Origin: Circinella minor
Taxonomy: Eukaryota; Mucoromycota; Mucoromycetes; Mucorales; Lichtheimiaceae
Direction: 5' to 3'
DNA length: 64,000 bases
Assembly (NCBI GenBank): GCA_016758965.1
Contig: JAEPRB010000034.1
Span: 124,001 to 188,000, forward strand
In this document: positions 14,201 through 26,726 of the stretch, in pieces
Layout: every line of letters starts with the position of its first letter
Numbering within the stretch: position 1 is the stretch's first letter
Notes under the pieces: model-generated
Databases searched by the model: none
What the model saw: only the letters and a program-made list of their open reading frames with translations
What the model was told of the DNA's origin: nothing
Made by a program: the position numbers and the translations under genes

Positions 14201-15483
14201 TCATAATTAAACTCTGATATTACAGAGTTTGTACGTAAAGTAGGTATTATTAACCAAGTCTTCACAATCTCTGGAGCTATTGACAGAATTAGATGAATGT
14301 GGTTAATGTACATTAAATGATATTTTCTAGAACAGTACCGAAACTTTATTCCCTATTGAAATTTTTCATTGATAGTAGGTCCTCTCAAGTGCGCAATTAT
14401 AATAAATCCGGTTTACCCTTTATAATAAAACTTATTTTGCATAGTAAACTTTATTCTTAAGAAAGAACCCTGGTTCCATCAGAATTTATTCAACTCACTC
14501 TGATTTGCCACTCACAATAAACTTGATTTTTTCTATCATTTGATTGTGAACTCGAGAACACCTAATCTGAATGATAGTATGTATTTCAACATCAAATGTA
14601 TTGTTTTTTTTTTTTAAAAAAAAGTGTTAGGTACGTACGTGTAATATCATGCTGGCTTTGAGATAGCTCATATAATTGTATCATTGGATGCAGGGATTTA
14701 AATGGTTTCGGAATAAAGCAAAAGCTGGGATGTTGTATCTGACAAAATTCACAACTGTTCGTCCACCGGTTGTATTCAACAGTTGTTATTATCCTTATCC
14801 GATATATAATGTTCGTTTATAATTAGCATAGATTGGTTACGTATGAACATATATATAGAGGTGTTAGTACTATATATAGCATGGTTTTTTAAAGGAAAAG
14901 TGATCCATAATAACCATATTGGAAATAATTGATGAATGGAGTATAATTGCTCTTATTCGTTATAGCTCAAGGTGCGTTGAATGATTTCCAGTTCTAAATT
15001 GAAAATAATAGATTGATCTCGCAACAAATACGCATATATCTCTTTAAATAAAAGACTAAGTATTAACGACAGCGAAAAACAGTTTACTGCTAATACAAAT
15101 TATATATAACTATCAGATCGAAAATAATGCATGGAATGCATGAAAACAATCTGTGGTAATTTCTAGTTTAAAATGTGCTTTTGCTGTTTAAGTAATTCGT
15201 TGAGGCAATTTAGTGTTTGCTTCCAAAACACAATGTTGTGTCACTTTACAGTAAACACGCAGCATTATCATTATATTATCGCTAATCATTTTCACCTGAA
15301 TAAAAAAAAATAGTAGGAATTTTTATCTTGATGAACGAAAACAAAACTCGTATCATTGTAAAATCATATTCTTTAAAGTTGACAATATTCGTCATCTCTA
15401 CGTTCCGAATTATCGTATTTTGCTGTCTTTTCTTTTCGACTCGGAACCTTGGATCATGTAACTCGTGTGCTCGTGTGCGATAA
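11220..15483. other. AT-rich spacer with short coding-like islands
   Basis: Mostly AT-rich unique sequence. Two islands stand out on the plus strand: an exon-like pair at 12056-12332 (listed separately) and an ATG frame of 44 codons at 14688-14822 (begins MQGFKWFRNKAKAG). Neither is recognised. No RNA gene seen. The islands suggest old genes in decay. Confidence 0.5.
12056..12332 (+). pseudogene. Exon pair of an unrecognised, probably decayed gene
   Basis: Segment 12056-12140 follows an AG and ends at a perfect GTAAGT donor, reading FNPTACIIESEINENVEVSE onward with no stop. The next segment, 12296-12332, follows TTTGCAG, continues in the correct phase and ends at a GTAATA donor. Correct phase over two signals argues for real ancestry. 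I found no convincing exons further up or down. The family is not recognised. Confidence 0.3.
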
Positions 15484-16226
15484 ATAATTATATTTTTATG
15501 TTATATTTTATGCAAGCGTGAAAATCCGAATGGCTATAATAATATTGTATTCAATGTTGTATCCAACAATAAAACAACAATTTCAGTAAACGCCGAGACG
15601 AAAAACTCGGGTCTACCCATAATTTTAATGGCGTCATTTTCAGACATTAGCCGCCTAAAGGAAGAAGTATCATCGTTATTGGGGCCGGGTGGTGAATTGT
15701 GGCGAACGAAAAAGAAGCCCCTGTTCCGAACGGAAATGGGTTTTATGCTGGTAATTTAGACCCGAAATTTGTTTTTCTTTTTTTCATGTCTGTTAATAAT
15801 CATTTTTTGACGTCATGAAATAAAACTATGCATCCGCACGTGCAAAAACATCGTAAATTTTATGATTTGACAAAAAAAGAAACACTTTTAATATATTTCA
15901 ACAAACTGCTTTAATCTACAATTATTCAATAACATTCAAAAAAAAAAAGAAAAAAAAACGCTCGTCGAATTTCATAATTTATCAGTTTATTAATATGGTA
16001 ACATTGTATACTTTCCCCACCTTTTTTCCCCAAAACATAAAGCGCATGAACATTTTGGATTGAAAATCAGCTAAGGATGTTTGTTCGCCGGGGAAACCCG
16101 GTCATCCGTCCATACCTAAACGAATTTCGGAGTTTGGCTATTTACAAAACAAAAAACGCATATGATGATGATGGTTGGTTAACGGAACGTGAGAAAACGC
16201 GGGGACTTCAGGAACCCGAAAATTAA
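15484..16226 (+). CDS. Possible two-exon small gene, convergent to GAPDH
   Basis: An open frame at 15484-15756 has no stop for about 90 codons and is clearly GC-richer than its surroundings. Its internal ATG at 15628 starts MASFSDISRLKEEVSSLLGP. A donor GTAATT at 15751 can join, in phase, to an acceptor CAG before 16071; the second segment (16071-16226) then reads LRMFVRRGNPVIRPYLN and on to TAA. The joined protein from 15628 would be 92 aa. Family unknown. The opposite strand of the second segment also carries an open frame, so strand is uncertain. Confidence 0.3.
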
Positions 16227-16717
16227 AACATTCATTGCTTCTTTGTTGGCAACCTCGGAACGGGCTGTGGTTAGTAATAACGGTATAGCATACCAATTGT
16301 AATTTGTGGTGGTTTTTTTTTGACATATGCATTTTGGCAAGCGGATCACGTAAACTCCACAAAAAAAAAATACAGTTTTTCTTGTATTTGATATACGTCG
16401 TATACTCTCATATTCCAATCATCATAAAAAAAAATAAACATAATACGTAGTGTTTACATTGCAACAAAAAAAGACCTTTGGTAAAAAACCAAAACAATTA
16501 AATTGTAATGGATTCAACCTTTAATCTTTTTTTAAAAATTTTATTTTCCATTTGTTATGTACATAAGGATGGGTTATAAAAAAGAGGGAAAGATACACAT
16601 GTCATATTTTTCTTTTTTTGTCTGTGCGGTGATTTGCGGAATTTCTTTTTTTAGTGTGTAAATGATGGATGGTGTTAATTATGGGGATGGAATTATTTGT
16701 TTTGTGAAAAAATGCAT

Positions 16718-18017
<1,300 letters not shown>

Positions 18018-18090
18018 GATTTATAAAAGAGAAGAAAGTAATAGAATAAAGAAGAAAAAAGGCCCAGCATGGGTCCTCGAACATGAGTGA

Positions 18091-18160
18091 ATTTATATTT
18101 TTTTTTTTTGTAACTCGGCCAGGCCACGTCAGGACGCGACCCGGGTCTTACTCCGATGAC
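18091..18160 (-). promoter_or_regulatory. GAPDH promoter: TATA box and GC-rich island
   Basis: On the minus strand a TATAAAT lies at 18097-18091, about 75 nt upstream of the GAPDH ATG. Just upstream is a GC-rich island (about 18111-18160) containing TGACGTGG, a bZIP/CRE-like core, and the palindrome CCCGGG. The function is inferred from position. Confidence 0.5.
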
Positions 18161-18751
18161 TTCCTTTAACTTTGGATTAATCATTGGAACACCGACTCCA
18201 TATATAAACAGAAAGCTTGTAATCAAAAAAGATGGAAAAAAAATAGACTCTTTTTTTTATCACTTTACACAACATGCATCAAAAATTATAATCTCTCCAT
18301 TATCAATTATTACTCTTTTTTACAATCAGGAAAAAATCTATTTGTAATCAAATCAGATGTTGATTATGATATATATAATCAATGCTGCTGCTTGTGTTTA
18401 ACAAGCTCAGCAAAACAACAACAACAACAACAACAGCTTATATCATATTTGTAATAATCCGAAATATAATGAAAGCAATAGGTCAAAGGTACAACCAGCA
18501 AGCGACGTGTAAAGCGCAGTTGAATGATCAATACACACTGATTGGTTCAAAATGTGTTGATGCAGAAAGATAAAAGAGTCATGTCTATGCATTTTTCCAA
18601 CTTATGCGGGCAAACCTGGAAAATTGGCTGGAAGTTACGGGGATGGAAAAATTGGGGTATCAACAGGGAGATCGTCCAGGATAACAAAACTATTAGAATC
18701 AAGTTATCCTTTGCTATTACTATTACGATTTCAATCTAATAAATAAAAGCT

Positions 18752-18782
<31 letters not shown>

Positions 18783-20463
18783 GTTCTTGTTACTGTTGCC
18801 CTTTGGAATATTCTATTCAAAAATATTAATTTGGTTTAAAAAAACTTTTTTGTACACATCTGGGGTAAAAAAAAGTTCCAGCATGTTTCCAGTTTCTGTT
18901 GATTAAATAGGTGATTGGTTAGAGATAATGATAAGTTCATCATCAGTTCATTTATATTATATATCAGTTTGCTGATCACTAGTAGATATAGAAATAGATA
19001 TACGTTGTGACAACTGATCAAATTATCATATTATCGTACATCTTTTTTTTCACTCTTTTCATTTTTACTCCCTGTAAACTCTGTATTATAATCGTCCAAT
19101 AATCACTTGTTTCTTGTTTGTATGACTATTACTACTGTATCATTTACTTTATTTTTTATAAAGCGTCATAAACAAACAAAATATAAATAATCAACTATGT
19201 CATTTCTGCCGCTATTATAATTTTATAAGTATCTTAAAGGGGTTTCATGATTATTAATCATTTCACTACTACGGGCGGATGTCATCCGTTAAACCATTGA
19301 AGATTTTTCCGAAACTAGAAACTTCAAAAAGGATTGGTGATTTGTTATTTATATTTGTATCCACAGCAGGTATACTTTTTCCAGCCCTCTGCATCAACGT
19401 CATAATTATACCTACATGAACAATAGCATATTCAGCATACATTGAGGACGTGTCTAGCATGCTTTTTTTTTTTTTTGACATTTTTGTGGTCATATATCTT
19501 TCAGCGAAAGAGTATATTTCTTATTTTAACAAATTATTTTTTTAAACTAATCGCATGACAAAAATCAGTGGGTTTAAGGATCGGCAATCTAATATAATGC
19601 AAAGCTACAGTGTGTGATACAAAGACCAGCAGGAGAGGGGGATTGAAATACTGTAGTTGGACCAAAACACCATACTACTATTCTAAAGAGCACCGAGGAT
19701 TGCACAATTATCCTTTTTACATTACCTTCTAAAACAAAATATAAACATTAAAAATTGCTTTACAGTAGACAAGTGTTAACTAGTTCAACACAGAACCACG
19801 CTGTACCCTTTTCCCTGGACAAAATTTGGAACCGGGATCCATTCTTATTGCCTGTAATACATAAAGGTGCTGTCATTATACCGATTGTTATAAATCGGAA
19901 CCGTTTCATTGGAACAGTGGTATGACAAGACCCTGTCCACAATTTTGCGCACATCACCGAGTCAAAATTTTTCTTTACAGCAGTAGGAACAAGCAGTCCA
20001 AAATTTTTTGAGTAGTATAAATGCTACTATCATATACGTACCATGAATATATGAGTTGATACTCAAGTTGAATACATAATTAATACGTAACGGATGTCAG
20101 CCTTCCTTGTGACATTTGCCTCTGCCAATTTTTTCTTAATTGATTGGTAGTAGTAAAAATGATAACTACGTAAGAGTTTTCGAAATAATGAATAGACAAT
20201 GCAATTAATAATTATTTTTTTATTTTTTATTTTTTCATTAAAAGAAAAATGATAAGAATAAGTAATAAGTATGTATTATATATATAAAATGAAATGTGTT
20301 TGAATGTGATAAAGAAAAAGTATAAAATCTAACAACAACAATACAAAAAAATAAAGTATATATAAGATGGTAATAAGATATGTTTATGATATAAAAACAA
20401 GAAGAAAAAGAAGAAAAAAACAGGAAACAAAAAAAAAAAAAAGATATTTTACAATGATGAAGA
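18161..20463. other. Spacer between GAPDH and the GPCR gene
   Basis: AT-rich DNA with an (ATT)n microsatellite at about 18753-18781. A slightly GC-richer patch at 18470-18700 and another at 19760-19960 carry short open frames without recognisable domains. No RNA gene seen. Confidence 0.6.
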
Positions 20464-23400
20464 TTATATTGGATGATCATTTACTGCAACTGTTTCACTG
20501 GTTACGCTACTTCGTTCACTTTCTCGTCTTGATAATAAATTACGTTGTGAAGAATGATGAGTTTGTTGTTGCTGTGGTTGTTGAAGAATGGGGGATGGTG
20601 GTATTTTATAAGAAGGTATATGTTTTGCTTCGTCAGCTGAATGAGGATGACCATTTTGTTCGTCATCGTCACTATCTAAATGTAAAAATGATGAACTAAC
20701 AATATTCTTTTTTCCTTGTTGCTTTTTTCTTTGACTGCCATCGTTAAATGCTGATTGCCAAGTTTTTAATGCATCCAAATCCGGTAATTGAATATACATA
20801 TCATGCATGCCTTGACCGTGGATTTTCAATACGTATTCTTCAAGTTGAGCGGAATGAATTGTAGCTTCACGATAAGACATAACAGCACCTTCTTTGGTTC
20901 GTTCAGAAAAGAAACTAAAGTAGCCTAAGCATGGAAATACCATGATATGCTGCATTTCCCAATGAGAAAATATAGGGAAATAACGAAATACCCGACGAAT
21001 GGGCATTTCACCTTCATGAACTTCAACATAATTGTTATTTGCTGTTTCGCTGGAATCCAAAGGACCATGATGTACCATTTGATTTAAACTGATCAATTCA
21101 CCGCCACCTACTGTATGAAAGCTTCCACTATGGTTTCCATAAGATGTGGAATTTTGACTCATGGTCTGCTGATGATGTTGACTATGATGTATTGAACTTT
21201 CATGATCACGCTTATTGTGATGATGTTTTCGTATCCGTTTAATTAAATGATGATACATCGCAAATATACCAGCTCTTTCTTTGTGTTGCTGCTTAATAAA
21301 TGCTTGTACTTTTGGTAAAAATAGCGCAAGTAAAGAAAACGTTGTAGCCCAGAGAATCGCTATTACTACAATATAATATTTTGTATAAAAATCGGCCAAA
21401 GGGTTGACTAATATGGCAAACCCAATCAATGCGGAAAACAAGATATTACTATTATTTCATGTGAATTAAATTAGTAAACATATTGTCATCACTGTTTATG
21501 TATATTGAAAATTTTGTTTTGCCTTGAAAACGGAAATTGTACTTACTATACAGATAACCCCATTTGTTTGGTCTCACTATAATGACTATAACGCTGTCCT
21601 GCTGCACGCGTTTTATATGCTAAAAACGTGGCAAACAATAGCATTGCAGATGCATAAATGGCCGATAATACTAAAAATACAATCTCAGTATCATTTCGTG
21701 ATGCATGGCATTCCCAATAATGCGTGGAAAATGAAACGTCAATTCGTCGTGGCAGGGGTTGACTTACAACCAAACCAATTATTAAAATAATCTGTTCGTA
21801 ATATGATAAACTTGTGAGTTAATAAAAACATAGTAATAAACTGCATTTTTCGAAATAAACAAAAAATGTACTATTTTACATACCATATCGACTGCAACTA
21901 CCATAGAAGTTGTTTTGATTAATTGAAAGTCGGTAATCACCGTTCTTGTAATAAAAATATTATTAAATATTCGATATATTCGATAATTTTTTGCAATTAA
22001 ATTACTATTTTATTTGTGTGAAGAAATAAAAAAAAAAGTTAATAATTGACTCTTCAAAACATCTTACAATTGACTTTTTTTTTTTTTTACCCGAGAATTA
22101 ATAAAAAGCCGAGATTAAATAGAACAGGCACAACATAACAACTCGCGGGATCTGGGATACCTATCATCATCATTACAGATGAATAAGTCATGATAAATCC
22201 AACCAATTCAAGACAGCAGAACAATGGACTATATAATTATTAGTAATCAATAGTTAGTTATGTCATCATGTCATGCATAATAATTGATCTGTTGTTTTAA
22301 ATACCTTGAAGCTTTGAAAATTTCATTTTTACGATAAACAATAACGAGAAGTAATACAGAAAGAGCAATAAGAATTCCTAAAGAAGATACAATTAAAATA
22401 ACTTGGCCAATAGGTGATGTTAAATTAGGATTAAGTGGATTACTTGGCGGGGCATCGGATGGTGGCTATTCTTTTCCAAAAAAAAAAAATGGAAAATTAA
22501 TCTATGGAAAAAAAAAGGTCCATAAATTGTATCTGAAAATTAAAACTAATACTTTACATGAGATGAACCATCATGAAATATAATTGTTCCTGTAATATTA
22601 ATGTCGTGATTCATGCTGCTACCAATCTTATTGCTAATACCGTATTGTAAATTATATATTTCATAGTTTCTATTTTTAATAACAACGTTAACAGCAATGA
22701 ATTTAGTTAGCAAAAAAAAAAAAAAAAAAGATAATATACATTCAGAGGTATAAAAAAAGTTGCTCTGTTTTTTAAAATATATATTTACTTACGCAGTAGT
22801 AACATCGCCGTTAGAATCAAACATCATAGGTCCTTCAGGCCCAACATAGCCAACATTAAAAGCAGGTGGCGTCATATATTGACCTAGGTCACCGGCTCGT
22901 AATTGTTCAAGGCCATGAGTATGATTCGTTGTATTGGCAATTGTGTGACTGAAACCCTCTGCCATGACCATCATGCATGAATAAGCAAGCCTAAATAAAG
23001 GAATAGATATTAACTTTTAATATAAAGCAGTGCTTCAAGTGATCCTTTTCTCATTGTTATGCTTACCCTTCATTAGTTGTAATGGTACGATTACCGGCGT
23101 AAGGATATCTAAATTATTACAGAAGATGAACAAAATTTTTTATTTCTTTCATATTTTGGTGTATTGCAAAATAGACAAATAAACAATATATAAAGCTTAC
23201 GCTTTTGGATCTAATCCGGACCAAGCATCCATAAATTGATCAAACGGAGGATAACCATATAATGCTAACCAATTATCAAACATGAACAATCCATTATATG
23301 TTGAATTAAAATCAATCGGCGTCGAACTATTAATTGCTAATGGGTATGCAGGTGATGTTTTGGTTTTTGTTATTGTTGTTTCGGGAGTTTTTGTCAAGTT

Positions 23401-24788
23401 GGAATTACGTGAATTGATTGCATTTTGTAAGTCTATTGTTGGATCGCCAATTAATAACCATACATATTCGTTTTCCATATATCCCATTTCAGCCGCTTGT
23501 AGCATAATAGAAGTTAAAGCGTCGCCGGTAGCTGCTACCAAAATGACACGTGCACCACCAGTGGTCACATTATATAATGAACTAGCAGCATCTTGTTCTG
23601 GATTTTCTTGAGAAAATGCTTGATAACGCGTGATTTGTATGTTACTATTGCTGGCTTGAATAATTGTATGTTGACAAACTATAAATAAAATTATAAATGA
23701 TTTCAGGTTTTTTTTTAGTATATTTAATAGCTAGATATGTCATATGAAATGAAGTAAAAAAAGGAAAAAAGATAGTTTATTTTACATTGCTGTCCTACAG
23801 GATCATCTGTATAAATGACGCCAACTTTGGACCAACCTTGCTTAGCAGCAAATGCAAGCATAACATCAGCCATAATAACTTGTGTTGGAACTGTACGAAA
23901 AAAGTATTTATATTGGGTTTTATCCGAAAATGCAACTAAATAAATAATATGAAACGTTAAGCTTTTTCATAAATATAATTATATAAGCTTATATTCTAAT
24001 AACTAAATAAAATTACATGCTTACCCGCACTGGCAGTAAAAGAGCATTGAGGAATTTCCAAAGTACTTGTCATCAATGCACTTAAACTTGTCCAAGAGCT
24101 TGAAACATCTCCAATAACACCAATAACACCTTGTTGTAATAATGTAACTGAAGCATAAACTGCATCCGTAACTGCGCTTTGATCAACGGATGCTTCCGGA
24201 AAAGAATCCTTTTCAATCAAAGTAACATAAGCGCCAGGAATTACACCGCGTGTATTAATGTCATTCATAGCCATGCGAATCGCAGACGATCCTCTATGTT
24301 AATAAGTTGGTTTGTGTAACCCACACAACATAAATGATCAGTTCATGCTGATAAAAATAGAAGAGAAAAAAGAATCTCCTCCTCTCCCCTCCCCCTCTTT
24401 TTTTCATATTTCTCTTAAAGAAGAAAAAAGAACCCTCTTTTTGTGTATCTATCTTGGCTTTGCAAAAAAAAAAAAATATTATATTTTACCCCCATACGAT
24501 TTCTGCTGTAAACTCGTCATTTGTTTGACTAAACGGTAATAATAAGCCAATCTATAATATATAGATAATTAGAACCATGAGTTATGGTTATAAATATTAG
24601 TGATAACAAAACAAAAATATTTTTACTTTGAGTTCTGTGAGTCCAGTTGTATTCATTCGTGGACGAATGATCACAGTGTTATTGTCAACTTGAGTAATCT
24701 CATTGTATGGATCGTCATTTATATGTACACCAAAAACTCTTGTACCGTTTGTTGGTCCCGCGTTATTATTAATGACACTTTGTGACAT
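20464..24788 (-). CDS. Class C (GABA-B-like) GPCR with C-terminal PH-like domain
   Basis: A predicted plasma-membrane receptor. Thirteen exons with phase-consistent GT-AG introns give about 1020 aa: 24788-24627, 24551-24490, 24293-24025, 23935-23786, 23678-23201, 23108-23067, 22990-22793, 22669-22558, 22465-22305, 22228-22091, 21944-21884, 21791-21547 and 21448-20464. The N-terminal half is a periplasmic-binding-like (ANF-receptor) ectodomain with IGLLLPFS, GSSAIRMAMNDIN and DKTQYKYFFRTVPTQV. A 7TM_3 bundle follows, with TM1 QVILIVSSLGILIALSVLL, the SPLFCCLELVGF segment and later helices. The roughly 300-residue tail is rich in H/Q/S and contains a PH-like unit from EGEMPIRRVFRYF to DLDALKTWQSAFN. 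No signal peptide is visible after the first ATG, and an in-frame stop lies just upstream, so the true 5' end may be an unseen exon. Confidence 0.93.
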
Positions 24789-25981
24789 GGAGTATCATAG
24801 AGTGGAGGAGTAGCGAGTATGGGTTTTATATGAAAATTAAAATAAATATATACAAAGATAATAATAATAAACTATGAATAAAAAAAAAAGAAAGGAAAGG
24901 GTATTTTATGATTGTGTTGGTATAATAGTTGATAATAATACGTATACGACGTTGGTATATAATTATTATTAACCAGTTCGCTCACGGAATAAGTAAAAAA
25001 AAAAAACTATTGAAAAAGAGAGGAGAGGAGGGAGGGAGAGCAAGGGAGAGAGAGAAAACAAATGAAATGTAAAAAAAGATATGCTATTGTTGTTATCGTT
25101 GTGTGCGTAGCAAATAGTCTAGTATTGATAATAATAATAAAAAAAAGTACTGTGCATGTGTACCAAAAATAAGTTTTTACATGCGTATAACATGATATGT
25201 ACTAGATTATCATATACTTCGAATTTTTTTTTATTTTTACAAAGAATAAGAGAAAAGAGAGAATAAAGAAAAAACAGGGGTAAAAAAATATATAATAAAA
25301 AAGGAGTTGGGTAAATTGAAAGGGGATGAAAAATAAAAAGTAAGGAGGCGAATTACAAGTGCGTGTTTGCCGTTTATATAAATATATCAGTACATTATTT
25401 ATAATTTTAACTGGGTTATCTTTTTTATTGACTAACATAAATACACAAGTATGAAAGAGGTGTAACAAAGTGAGAGAGACCCAAAGATCAGGATTTTTAT
25501 TTATTTATTTACTATTTCATGACACATTAATTGGCAACATTTTTTGTCTCTCTTTTTTACATAATACTATTTGTCATATTTCATGTGCATTTATTATTAC
25601 AAGGTGTAAGAATAGTAATATGTATGTACATCTGTTTATATTTTGTGCAGCTATAATCATTATTTTAGAAAGAATATATTATCAAACAAAGAAGGGTCCA
25701 ACCAAGGATTACAAATACTGTCGTTGTTTTTTTTAGCGTATATTAGATAATAATTTTATATGTATGAATAGTATACGGTTGTCATGGGAACTCCTATACA
25801 TAGGTCGTTGTCATAGTTTGCTACCTACGTACTAATCATTTTTTTTCTCAACGATAAGTGGTATATGGCTCATGAGGCTGTGTCACTCGATTACGTCCAC
25901 TATTTCTTTTTTATTAATTTTTATCCTTCAACAATAAAAAAAAAAAACAGGGGCTGTAGAAATGAGAATGATAACCTTTAC

Positions 25982-26065
25982 TTACTTGTGCAACGCACAC
26001 CATGCATGATGAGTTTGTCTTGACAAATCAGCACTACATACTGGACAAATTTGATGAATCGACAT
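25982..26065 (-). CDS. Zinc-finger-like micro-ORF or exon
   Basis: A 27-codon ATG-to-TAA frame reads ICPVCSADLSRQTHHAWC near its start. The spacing C-x2-C-x10-H-H-x2-C resembles a small UBZ/C2HC zinc knuckle. The frame stays open upstream of the ATG (QQKQKE), and its end coincides with a GTAAGT donor, so it may be an exon of a larger gene, a gene remnant or a short peptide gene. I could not find partner exons. Confidence 0.3.
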   Translation of the reverse strand: MSIHQICPVCSADLSRQTHHAWCALHK

Positions 26066-26226
26066 TTCTTTTTGCTTTTGTTGTGTAAAGCTGGTTCAAC
26101 AAGTGGTATGAAAAACAAAGAAATAGTGTATGAGAGAAAAAAAAGAAAAGAGTTAAGAAAAATATAAGGACTCAGTATTGAATTATTGTTTTTATATATT
26201 ATAAACACTTGAAAAAATGGACGGGG

Positions 26227-26229
26227 TTG

Positions 26230-26272
<43 letters not shown>
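26227..26272 (+). repeat. (TAA)n microsatellite
   Basis: About fifteen uninterrupted TAA/AAT triplets. Confidence 0.9.
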
Positions 26273-26726
26273 GAAAAGAAGTACTTTCGATGCTGATGAC
26301 AATGATGATATACGACATTACATGTGACCGTGAAACGTTTTTTGACAACAATAACACATCACATACACAAATACGTAACGATCCAAGTCCGCCTTTTTTT
26401 TTTTTCTATTTGCTTTTTATATACAACCCCTGAACATTTATATAAAACTCATCATCGTACATATAATTCACACACTAAATAAGCTCTTCATAAAACATAC
26501 ACAATAACAATAATAAGATTAATAACAATGAATATATACATTACAAAAAAAGAAAAATTGAATATTTTCTTCAGACGTGAAAGGAATAAAGAGAAGGGTA
26601 TAATAATACGTAGCTTTTTTTTTTATCTTTATAGAAGCAGGTGACTATACTAAATGTTATATATATATATGTTTGTGTGTGGCGATGAAGGAAAATAAAA
26701 TATACGTAGTTCAATTTTATTATTTT

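Larger units (their letters stand above)
24789..26726. other. Spacer between GPCR and ankyrin-DIL genes
   Basis: AT-rich DNA with a purine-rich patch at 25010-25060 (GGAGGGAGGGAG type). It contains one zinc-finger-like micro-ORF (25982-26065) and a long triplet microsatellite, both listed separately. No other coding or RNA signal seen. Confidence 0.6.
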
